DNA from: Caldilineaceae bacterium | Lineage (GTDB): Bacteria; Chloroflexota; Anaerolineae; Caldilineales; Caldilineaceae | Assembly: GCA_014879855.1 (NCBI GenBank) | Contig: JACSRH010000153.1 | Span: 1-7,277 of the forward strand | Reading direction: 5' to 3' | DNA: 7,277 nt | In this document: positions 1 to 5,788 of the stretch, in pieces | How the letters are laid out: each line of letters opens with the position of its first letter | Position numbering within the stretch: position 1 is the first letter of the stretch | The notes under the pieces: generated by a model | What the model was told of the DNA's origin: nothing | The model's database searches: none | What the model saw: only the letters and a program-made list of their open reading frames with translations | Made by a program: the position numbers and the translations under genes

Positions 1-2
1 CC

Positions 3-71
3 GATCTGCGCGCCGGGCAGGAGGTGGATGTTTTTGTGCGCGGGGTGGTGGTGGCCTATCCGGTGGGTTGA
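3..71 (+). CDS. 3' end of a plus-strand gene, product unknown (5' part outside window)
   Basis: Frame 3 of the plus strand is open from the left edge and ends in TGA at 69-71. It encodes 22 residues, beginning DLRAGQEVDVFVRG and ending VVVAYPVG. The alternating hydrophobic/polar pattern with Gly-Gln and Arg-Gly turns looks like the last beta strands of a globular domain, and the codons favour G or C in third position, as expected for this genome. It would converge on the ABC transporter operon, leaving 33 bases between the two stop codons, where I see no strong hairpin. The fragment is too short to assign a family. It could also be chance, since a 22-codon open frame is not unusual in G+C-rich DNA. 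Confidence 0.5.
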   Translation, partial: DLRAGQEVDVFVRGVVVAYPVG

Positions 72-104
72 ATTGCCTCAACATTGAAGTGCGGATTGGG
101 CGCT

Positions 105-1421
105 TTACGCAACGCTCAAGTCCGCGCCAGCCATTTCCGGCTCCAAGGCCAGCAACTCATTGCTATCGTCATACGTCAGCACTTCGGCGTAGCGCCCCCA
201 GTTCACAAGCGCACTCAGTTGACGCTCGGCGGCATCCGGCGGAAACTCCAGTTCGAGCGCAGCTTTCACCACGCTTCCCTCCAGTTGATGAGGCTCCGCC
301 GCGCGTAAGAGGGCGAAAAGCCATTGGAAGATGGGCAGCCGGCGGATGCGCGCGGCGAAGAGCTCCTTGCGCCCAAGGATGCCCGCCTCGACAAAGCTTT
401 TGCCCAACGGGGTTAAGGTGACGTCGCCCTGCACAATGGTGGCAAAGCCCAGCAACTCAACCGCGTCCAGCAAGCTCAACAGATGATCCAGACTCAACGC
501 TAAGTCGCCAGCCAGTTGATAAATATCGATCTGGGGGGTGGCGACAACGTTCATATGCTCCAACAGCCCGGCCAGATCTTGGATTGCGATGGGCGGCAGG
601 CTGCGCGTGCGGCCCGCTTCGCCCGGAGCTGTGCCCGCCTCGATGTGTTCCGGCTGCGTCTGGCCCGCCAGCAAGCCGTACACCTGATCGACAAGTTGCA
701 CAAAGGCGGCCTCTTTGCGCCGGCGCGGGTATGGCAACGGGTTGGCTAAATCGGCGATGATACGGCCTGGCTCTTTGTCCATCACCACAATGCGGCTTGC
801 CATTAGCACCGCTTCTTCGATGTTGTGCGTCACCAGCAAAATCGCCTGGGTCGGGATGTTGCCGCTCGTCCACAGCTCGAGCAGGTCGCTGCGCAAGGAC
901 TCGGCGCTCAACACATCCAAGGCCGAGAAAGGCTCATCCAGGCAGAGCAGTTCCGGCTCCACCGCCATGGCGCGCGCAAACCCCACCTTTTGGCGCATAC
1001 CACCGGAGAGTTCACGCGGATAAGCGTTTTCAAAACCATCCAGCCCCACACGGTCCAGCAATTCCACGGCGCGTGGACCTCGTATGTCCGCCGTGATCCC
1101 ACGCGCCTTGAGCGCGATCTCGACGTTGTCAACCACGGAGAGCCAGGGGAAAAGCGCAAATGTCTGAAAGACAATGGTGGCATGAGGATTGACGCCCCGC
1201 AACAGCCGGCCGCGATAGAGCACCGCGCCACTGGTCGGACGCTGCAGCCCGGTGATGACGCGCAACAGCGTGCTTTTGCCGCAGCCAGACGGCCCAAGCA
1301 AAGCCACAAACTCGCCCGCCTGCACGGTAAGGCTGACATCCTGCACCGCCACAAAGGTGCGTGCGCCGCTGGTATAGCTTTGGCCCACCTTATCCAGTTC
1401 AAGCAACTTTTCTTCATTCAT
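105..1421 (-). CDS. ABC transporter ATP-binding protein, nitrate/sulfonate/taurine class, with C-terminal AAA-associated domain
   Basis: This 438-residue protein is the motor of an ABC transporter and should sit on the cytoplasmic face of the permease encoded just upstream. Residues 1 to about 255 are a nucleotide-binding domain with every motif present: Walker A GPSGCGKST (43-51), Q-loop Q86, signature LSGGM (138-142), Walker B LLCLDEP with catalytic E163, D-loop SALD (166-169) and switch H199. The FPWLSVVDNV stretch after the Q-loop is typical of the NrtD/SsuB/TauB group. A linker of about 20 residues leads to a second domain (about 275-425) resembling the AAA-associated C-terminal domain (PF09821) that follows some ATPases of this group. 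It is helical and looks winged-helix-like. At 438 residues the protein is well beyond the roughly 250-270 usual for TauB or SsuB because of this tail. The ATG follows the permease stop by 6 bases, and a GGAG overlapping the end of the permease gene (1431-1434) lies 9 bases before it. The ATPase call is firm; the substrate is unknown. Confidence 0.93.
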   Translation of the reverse strand: MNEEKLLELDKVGQSYTSGARTFVAVQDVSLTVQAGEFVALLGPSGCGKSTLLRVITGLQRPTSGAVLYRGRLLRGVNPHATIVFQTFALFPWLSVVDNVEIALKARGITADIRGPRAVELLDRVGLDGFENAYPRELSGGMRQKVGFARAMAVEPELLCLDEPFSALDVLSAESLRSDLLELWTSGNIPTQAILLVTHNIEEAVLMASRIVVMDKEPGRIIADLANPLPYPRRRKEAAFVQLVDQVYGLLAGQTQPEHIEAGTAPGEAGRTRSLPPIAIQDLAGLLEHMNVVATPQIDIYQLAGDLALSLDHLLSLLDAVELLGFATIVQGDVTLTPLGKSFVEAGILGRKELFAARIRRLPIFQWLFALLRAAEPHQLEGSVVKAALELEFPPDAAERQLSALVNWGRYAEVLTYDDSNELLALEPEMAGADLSVA

Positions 1422-1427
1422 GCGAGC

Positions 1428-3158
1428 TTACTCCATGCGAAAGCGTTCTTCCGCCAGCAGGTAAAGGCGACGCCAGAGCAGACGGTTGATAGCGACCACG
1501 GCCAGGATCATGCTCAGCGTTGCCGCCAGCAGCAATGAATAATCGCCGGCGGCAGTGGCATTGGCGATCACTGCGCCGATGCCCGTGACAAATAAGGTCT
1601 GGCCCTCGAACTGCACATATTCGGCCACAATGCTGGCGTTCCACGCGCCGCCGGTGGCTGTGATCGCGCCTGTCACGATATACGGGAAGAGCGCGGGCAA
1701 GATCAGCGTGCGCCAGCGTGCGCGACGGTCGAGGTGCAGCAGGGCCGCGGTGTATTTGAGATCTTGAGGAATGGCGCCGGCGCCGGCAATGATATTAAAG
1801 AGCAGATACCATTGTGTGCCAGCCAACATCAACACCACAGAGGCAAGATTGAGACCGCCGGGCAGGTCGAGAAAGATCAGGAGAAAGGCGGGAAACAGCG
1901 CTGTGGCTGGCACCGAAGCCACTACTTGCACCACTGGTTGCAGCCAGCGCGCCAGGCGACGATTCGTCCCGATGGCGACGCCCAGTGGGATCGTCCACAG
2001 CAGAGCAATGACCAGGGCGATCCCCACGCGCAAAAGCGTGGCGAACAGGCCAACGATAATCTCGCGCCATTGGGACGCCGGCGTCGCGGCCAGCAACTGG
2101 CCCGCCAGCCAGGTCAGATATAACAAGCCGATTACAACAAGTCCACCGACCACATAGACGGCGACGCGTACAGGCCGGCTTTCCTCCTCTTGGATTTCAA
2201 GCGGTCGCAGGCGCGGCAACAACCACAGATCAAGACGTTCGTTCCACCCTTGCCAACGCCGCGCCCAACGCGCGGTCAGCTTGGCGTCGCTCAGCAGATC
2301 ATAAAACCAGGAGGTGGCAGGCTCCTCATCCGTCACCATTTCCAACTTGAATCGCTCCGCCCAGGCCAAGAGCGGGCGCCACAGAATTTGATCAAGAAGC
2401 ACAACCACCAGCACAAGCGTCAGAATGCCCCAGCTCAGCGCGGCCACATCCCCTTGATTGGCTGCCTCTTGCAGATAGGAGCCTAGCCCGGGCAGACGGA
2501 AGTCGCGTTGCCCCACGGTGAAACTTTCGGCAGCCATCAGAAAGAACCAGCCGCCGGCCCAACTCATCATGCTGTTCCAGATCAGGCTGCCCGCGGCAAA
2601 GGGCAACTCCAACCACTTCAGACGCAGCCAGCGATTAAAACGGAAAATGGCGCTGGCCTCGAACAGATCGCGGCCGATCGTCGTGAGCGACTGGAACCAG
2701 GCAAAAGTGATGTTCCAGACCTGGCTCGTGAAGATCAGCACCACTGCGGCCAACTCGGCCGCGATGGCATCCGGCAACACTGCACTGAAGCTCAGCAAAG
2801 CTATCGGCAAGAACGAGAGGATCGGCACGCTCTGTAAGACATCCAGCAGCGGCATCAGCACTTGCTCCGCGCGTCGATTGTAGGCCGCCACATAGCCATA
2901 GACCAGCGTGAAGAGCAAGGAAAGCACATAGGCCGCGGTCATGCGCGCTACAGACAACATGGCATACCACGGCAGCGCCCCGCGCGCCAGGGAGATATCC
3001 GGGCCGCGAATCACCTCAGGCGCGTGCAGGGCCAGACGAACGCCAGCATAGAGCAGGGCGACGATGCCTAAAAGAACCACGACATCGCCCCAAGTCAGAG
3101 TGTGTTGGTTTGATTGTTCAGTGCGGAAAAGTTTGGATGGACTCATTGCCTGGCTCAC
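1428..3158 (-). CDS. Duplicated (fused) ABC transporter permease, nitrate/taurine-like
   Basis: This 576-residue inner-membrane protein carries two binding-protein-dependent-transport permease domains in one chain, so a single molecule could form the whole pore that normally needs two subunits. The first half has hydrophobic segments near 24-45, 66-92, 98-125, 130-152, 191-211 and 240-260. The second has them near 331-352, 365-397, 404-430, 436-460, 488-505 and 540-560. A charged, Trp-rich, probably cytoplasmic linker (about 268-330) joins them. Each half has an EAA-type coupling loop: around E167-A168 ending ELP (184-186), and around A471-A472 ending ILP (486-488). The glycine usual in this loop is absent from both. 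It resembles the 'ABC-type anion transport system, duplicated permease component' group (COG4986, from memory). The listed start is GTG at 3158; the ATG at 3146 (572 residues) has a weak GAG upstream and is equally plausible. No substrate-binding protein gene is adjacent. It is almost certainly co-transcribed with the ATPase. Confidence 0.9.
   Translation of the reverse strand: MSQAMSPSKLFRTEQSNQHTLTWGDVVVLLGIVALLYAGVRLALHAPEVIRGPDISLARGALPWYAMLSVARMTAAYVLSLLFTLVYGYVAAYNRRAEQVLMPLLDVLQSVPILSFLPIALLSFSAVLPDAIAAELAAVVLIFTSQVWNITFAWFQSLTTIGRDLFEASAIFRFNRWLRLKWLELPFAAGSLIWNSMMSWAGGWFFLMAAESFTVGQRDFRLPGLGSYLQEAANQGDVAALSWGILTLVLVVVLLDQILWRPLLAWAERFKLEMVTDEEPATSWFYDLLSDAKLTARWARRWQGWNERLDLWLLPRLRPLEIQEEESRPVRVAVYVVGGLVVIGLLYLTWLAGQLLAATPASQWREIIVGLFATLLRVGIALVIALLWTIPLGVAIGTNRRLARWLQPVVQVVASVPATALFPAFLLIFLDLPGGLNLASVVLMLAGTQWYLLFNIIAGAGAIPQDLKYTAALLHLDRRARWRTLILPALFPYIVTGAITATGGAWNASIVAEYVQFEGQTLFVTGIGAVIANATAAGDYSLLLAATLSMILAVVAINRLLWRRLYLLAEERFRME
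1431..1434 (-). promoter_or_regulatory. Ribosome binding site of the ATPase gene, inside the end of the permease gene
   Basis: GGAG, formed by the last Met and Glu codons of the permease, lies 9 bases before the ATPase ATG. The permease stop codon falls in the spacer. This arrangement fits translational coupling of the two transporter subunits. Confidence 0.6.
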
Positions 3159-3169
3159 TGGTGAGCGTA

Positions 3170-4108
3170 TTAGCGATGCAGCCCAGCCAGGTCTGTATCA
3201 GATAATAGGATCTTCCCTCGCGCGTGCCTCGTTTCTGTTTTCTCAAGCGCCTCAATGCCCAGCGCAAATGGGTAGACTTGTTCTATCTCGACATGGATGC
3301 GTCCTGCCGCGACCTCAGACGCAAGCTGGGCCAACTCCTGCTTTGTTTCCGCGCTAACCAGAACTTGTGTAATGTGAATCCCTCTTTCTGCTGACAATTG
3401 ATCGCCAGAGACCGTCACAACCTTGCCGCCATCCCTGACTACATGCAGACAGCCAATGCCCGTGCCGGGTTGGATGGCTAATGCCATGTCAACGCCCCCT
3501 GGCATCCACTCTTTTACCTGACTCACCCAATTGGGATCCCGATAATCTACAGTTTTTTCCGCACCGAGTGCTCGCATGTAATCATGATTTTTTGCGGACG
3601 CGGACGCCGCAACACGCCCACCGCGCGCTTTCGCCAATTGGATGGCCAACGTGCCAATAGCGCCGGATGCCCCAGCCATGAATATCGTATGGCGAGGTTT
3701 AATCCCGAGCATCCGGATGGATTCCAGCGCCGCGCCCCCCGCCACGGGCAGCGCCGCAGCCTGAATAAAAGGGAGGTCATCTGGAATCCGAATTAGCGCC
3801 TCTTCACGAACCGCCGCGAACTCGGCCCACACGCCGCCTTTGGGCTGTATACTGCTGGTGAACATGACGCGATCGCCGGGTTGATAATGCGTCGCCGCTT
3901 TACCCGTTTTCTCGATCGTGCCAGCCGCTTCAATCCCGATTGCATAAGGAAACTTTGCAATCTTTGGCATAAACCAGCGATCCTGAACGCCCACCCCGAT
4001 TGCTTTGACGCGTACAAGCACCTCGTCGTCAGCGATTTCAGGCGCCGGAATTTCTAGTAGCGCTAATGAATCCAGCTTTCCTGCTTGTTGAATACAAATA
4101 GCTTTCAA
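3170..4108 (-). CDS. Zinc-independent medium-chain NADPH oxidoreductase (quinone oxidoreductase-like)
   Basis: This 312-residue cytoplasmic protein belongs to the medium-chain dehydrogenase/reductase superfamily, in the quinone-oxidoreductase-like branch. It has an N-terminal GroES-like catalytic domain (about 1-120) with the family stretches YAIGIEAAG (55-63) and QPGDRV (76-81). A Rossmann domain follows, with the nucleotide loop AGASGAIG (145-152). The catalytic and structural zinc cysteines of alcohol dehydrogenases are missing, so a reductase acting on quinones or unsaturated carbonyls is more likely, with NADPH as the inferred cofactor. The length is normal. Translation appears to start at TTG (4108): GGAAGGAG lies 10 bases upstream at 4119-4126, and no ATG or GTG in this frame fits the conserved MKA start better. 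The gene lies 46 bases after the small membrane protein and 11 to 23 bases before the permease. In five sampled 60-base lines (3361, 3421, 3541, 3901, 4021) I count about 50% G+C, lower than the neighbours, which may signal acquisition. The substrate is unknown. Confidence 0.88.
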   Translation of the reverse strand: MKAICIQQAGKLDSLALLEIPAPEIADDEVLVRVKAIGVGVQDRWFMPKIAKFPYAIGIEAAGTIEKTGKAATHYQPGDRVMFTSSIQPKGGVWAEFAAVREEALIRIPDDLPFIQAAALPVAGGAALESIRMLGIKPRHTIFMAGASGAIGTLAIQLAKARGGRVAASASAKNHDYMRALGAEKTVDYRDPNWVSQVKEWMPGGVDMALAIQPGTGIGCLHVVRDGGKVVTVSGDQLSAERGIHITQVLVSAETKQELAQLASEVAAGRIHVEIEQVYPFALGIEALEKTETRHARGKILLSDTDLAGLHR

Positions 4109-4118
4109 CGCTTGTCAA

Positions 4119-4126
4119 CTCCTTCC
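4119..4126 (-). promoter_or_regulatory. Ribosome binding site for the TTG-started oxidoreductase
   Basis: GGAAGGAG on the minus strand lies 10 bases before the TTG at 4108. No ATG or GTG with an equal site lies nearby, and the protein family starts with an MKA-like sequence here, so this site argues for a real TTG start. Confidence 0.65.
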
Positions 4127-4154
4127 AGAATCTTTGCGACAATGAGCTTTGAAC

Positions 4155-4400
4155 TCAACCCTGCAAACGCGCCGATGCATCCGTCTGTTTGCGCCCGAAC
4201 AGGAAGTAGCTGATCGGCCCGATATAGTTTACAAAGGCCGCCATCACCCACCAAACCTTGCGCCCGCGAATCTGCTCCGCCGGGCGGCGGCGGATGTCCC
4301 ACAGCGCCGCGACCAATAAGCTTATCTGGACGATTCCCAGCATAACGCCACCAGTCTTCTGCCAGGGCTCCAGATGCTTCCATGTTTTTTTCTGACTCAT
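4155..4400 (-). CDS. Small two-helix membrane protein, phospholipase-D N-terminal-domain (PLDc_N) type
   Basis: This predicted 81-residue membrane protein has two hydrophobic helices (about 17-34 and 50-68) joined by a basic loop, RRRPAEQIRGRKVW (37-50). The pattern WDI, then RGRKVWW, then NYIGPISYFLFGRK is the hallmark of the short PLDc_N family, also found at the N-terminus of cardiolipin synthases. Here it stands alone with no HKD phospholipase domain, so it cannot be a phospholipase D itself. I chose the ATG at 4400 over the in-frame ATG at 4427 because AAGGAGA sits just before it (GGAG at 4407-4410, spacer 6), and the nine extra residues of the longer form are unremarkable. It is the first gene of the block that ends with the ABC transporter, and the oxidoreductase follows after 46 bases. 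The function is not known; stand-alone PLDc_N proteins are common, usually unstudied membrane proteins. Confidence 0.8.
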   Translation of the reverse strand: MSQKKTWKHLEPWQKTGGVMLGIVQISLLVAALWDIRRRPAEQIRGRKVWWVMAAFVNYIGPISYFLFGRKQTDASARLQG

Positions 4401-4529
4401 CGGAATCTCCTTTTGTGTGAAATGCACGCGCCTCTAGCATACCGCATTTCGCCGTCGCGCGCATTGTCTAGGAGTCAAGTCTGTTGTTGGCCGAAAGGAT
4501 AGGAGAAAGGAGATGTTTCCAGAGCGTCA
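4401..4529 (-). promoter_or_regulatory. Intergenic region likely to hold the promoter of the ABC/oxidoreductase block
   Basis: This 129-base gap separates the C39-like gene from the small membrane protein and is the only gap in the window long enough for a promoter. On the minus strand it holds a -10-like TATGCT (4436-4441) about 35 bases before the ATG, and a TTGACT (4473-4478) that would fit a -35 box. They are 31 bases apart, so they do not form a standard pair. TATGCT with a weak or absent -35 is the more plausible option. I see no convincing terminator for the upstream gene, so read-through from the glycosyltransferase block is also possible. Confidence 0.3.
4407..4412 (-). promoter_or_regulatory. 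Ribosome binding site fixing the start of the small PLDc_N protein
   Basis: AAGGAG on the minus strand, 6 bases before the ATG at 4400, is the best Shine-Dalgarno match in the window. It supports the 81-residue form over the 90-residue form that would start at 4427. Confidence 0.75.
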
Positions 4530-5762
4530 TCAATTGCTCAACTCGAGCGCCGGCGCAAATCCAGGCGCCAGGGCCAGCGCTCGCTGCACGGCGGTGCGCG
4601 CGCCGTCAGCATCGCCCACCGCCAGCAGCGCCCGCGCGCGCCAGTAGTAGATCTCCTCGATGCTGTCCGTCACGCGGATGACTTCGTCCGTCAGCGCCAG
4701 TACGTCCTGCGCGCGCCCTTCGGTCAGATAGGCTTCGAAGCTGTCAAACTGATACCAGAACATCCGCCAGGGCAGTCCGATCTCGCGTGCGCGGTCAAAA
4801 GCCAGCGCCGCGTCTGCGGTGCGTCCCTGGCGCGTCAGGCTGCTGCCGAGGTTGAACCAGGCAAAGGCGTCGCGCGCGTCGAGCGCCAACTCCGCACGGG
4901 CGCGCACTTCAGCATCCGTCCACATGCGATCGGGCGTCGCTCCATAATCGGTCAAAATGGCGGCGACCGTTGCTTCCTTCTCTGGCGGATAGACCAGCAC
5001 GAAGGCGCGATTGAAGACTTTCCACCACGCGGCCAACTGCGCGTAGCCCATGCGAATGCCGGCATAGTGCTCGGTCGAAACCAGCCCCGCTGCGTCGTAG
5101 GCGTCATAAAGCGTCCACTGTTGCGCGGCGTCGTCATAGCCGGCCAGCAACCGATAGTGACCCAACCCGTCGTTGGGTTCGGGTTCGTGCCACGTTTCCA
5201 ACAGAACAGGCAAACCATTGCTGACCAGGGTGCGCAGCAGGTCGTCGTTGCCGTTGACCAACTCCATCGCACGATAGCCCTGATCCTGAGCGAACTTCAC
5301 CAGTTCATGTGGGCTGACGTTCTTGTCGTCAGGAAAAGGGCGCAACACTGCACCGATGGCAGCCTGGTCAAGCGGGCTGCCGTAGTAGCTCAGATTCATC
5401 GCCAGCGTCGCCGGACCACAGTTGTTCCAGGTTTGCCAGGCGTGGCGGATGCCAGTAAGCAATGCCACAGGTTGTGCTGGCGCATAACGGGGTAAAGGCG
5501 TGGCCGTGGGCGTCGGCGTATCAGTCGGGACGGCAGTTGGCGGCTCTGTCGGGACAAGCGTTGCTGGCGGCAACGGTGCATCGGTCGGCGGGGAGGTCGG
5601 CGGGGAGCTCGGTGGGAAGGGCGGCGTAATGACGAGCGCGCCAAACGCCCCGATGGTTCCTGGTTGCCTGCCAGGGCCGCGCCACATCCCTAGCCCGACC
5701 ACGCTGACTGCCGCGAACATTACCAATATCAGCGCCAACATCAAGGCGCTACACCCTTTCAT
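4530..5762 (-). CDS. Membrane-anchored or secreted C39-like cysteine peptidase with C-terminal TPR repeats
   Basis: This 410-residue protein starts with a hydrophobic signal or anchor segment (about 5-26). A low-complexity Pro/Thr linker (about 46-92) follows and puts the rest outside the cell. Residues about 97-260 match the C39-like papain-fold group (Peptidase_C39_2). They carry a probable oxyanion Q110, nucleophile C115 in NNCGPATLAM, H202 in GHYRLLAGYDD, and D220 (or D223) in LYDAYDA, so the catalytic set looks complete. Residues about 285-405 form two to three TPR units, including DAFAWFNLGSSLTRQGRTADAA and YYWRARALLAVGDADGA, suggesting a protein-binding tail. The target is unknown. Classic C39 bacteriocin-processing peptidases are fused to ABC exporters, and this one is not. 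The ATG at 5762 has AAAAGG 8 bases upstream (5771-5776). It lies 26 bases after the glycosyltransferase gene, consistent with co-transcription. Cys4 near the N-terminus lacks a proper lipobox. It could alternatively be a non-proteolytic bridging or binding protein. Confidence 0.85.
   Translation of the reverse strand: MKGCSALMLALILVMFAAVSVVGLGMWRGPGRQPGTIGAFGALVITPPFPPSSPPTSPPTDAPLPPATLVPTEPPTAVPTDTPTPTATPLPRYAPAQPVALLTGIRHAWQTWNNCGPATLAMNLSYYGSPLDQAAIGAVLRPFPDDKNVSPHELVKFAQDQGYRAMELVNGNDDLLRTLVSNGLPVLLETWHEPEPNDGLGHYRLLAGYDDAAQQWTLYDAYDAAGLVSTEHYAGIRMGYAQLAAWWKVFNRAFVLVYPPEKEATVAAILTDYGATPDRMWTDAEVRARAELALDARDAFAWFNLGSSLTRQGRTADAALAFDRAREIGLPWRMFWYQFDSFEAYLTEGRAQDVLALTDEVIRVTDSIEEIYYWRARALLAVGDADGARTAVQRALALAPGFAPALELSN
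5584..5619. repeat. 12-base tandem repeat in the Pro/Thr linker of the C39-like peptidase
   Basis: The unit gtcggcggggag occurs twice perfectly (5584-5595 and 5596-5607). A third, degenerate copy (5608-5619) has three mismatches. In the peptidase frame the unit is four codons long and yields SPPT-type repeats in the extracellular linker. The multiple-of-three length keeps the frame, so copy number could vary without breaking the gene. Confidence 0.85.
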
Positions 5763-5770
5763 GCAAATAA

Positions 5771-5776
5771 CCTTTT
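5771..5776 (-). promoter_or_regulatory. Ribosome binding site of the C39-like peptidase gene
   Basis: AAAAGG on the minus strand lies 8 bases before the ATG at 5762, within the 26-base gap after the glycosyltransferase stop. It is a moderate match and supports the annotated start. Confidence 0.5.
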
Positions 5777-5788
5777 GGGCTCAAGCGC

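Noticed and set aside
72..104. Terminator between the convergent genes
   Set aside because: No stem of useful length followed by a T-run could be found on either strand.
825..1538. 237-residue plus-strand frame
   Set aside because: It is antisense to the ATPase, whose motifs are complete, and its composition is that of a shadow frame.
4112..4117. TTGACA on the minus strand as a -35 box for the oxidoreductase
   Set aside because: It directly abuts the ribosome binding site, and any -10 box would fall inside the coding sequence.
4155..4400. Cardiolipin synthase or phospholipase D
   Set aside because: Only the short membrane N-terminal motif is present; there is no HKD domain in the gene or nearby.
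4401..4427. Longer start for the small membrane protein at ATG 4427
   Set aside because: The strong AAGGAG lies inside this extension, 6 bases before the ATG at 4400, and the added nine residues have no family support.
4105..4464. Overlapping 119-residue frame on the minus strand
   Set aside because: It runs out of frame across the PLDc_N gene and the gap, with no domain-like content. The PLDc_N frame has the recognisable motif and ribosome binding site.
4423..4464. Imperfect inverted repeat (ATGCACGCGC against GCGCGCAT) as operator or hairpin
   Set aside because: The arms are unequal, simple GC-alternating sequence with a loop of over 20 bases, so it is not distinguishable from chance.
5733..5762. 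Lipoprotein signal using Cys4 of the C39-like protein
   Set aside because: The cysteine precedes the hydrophobic segment instead of following it, so there is no lipobox.
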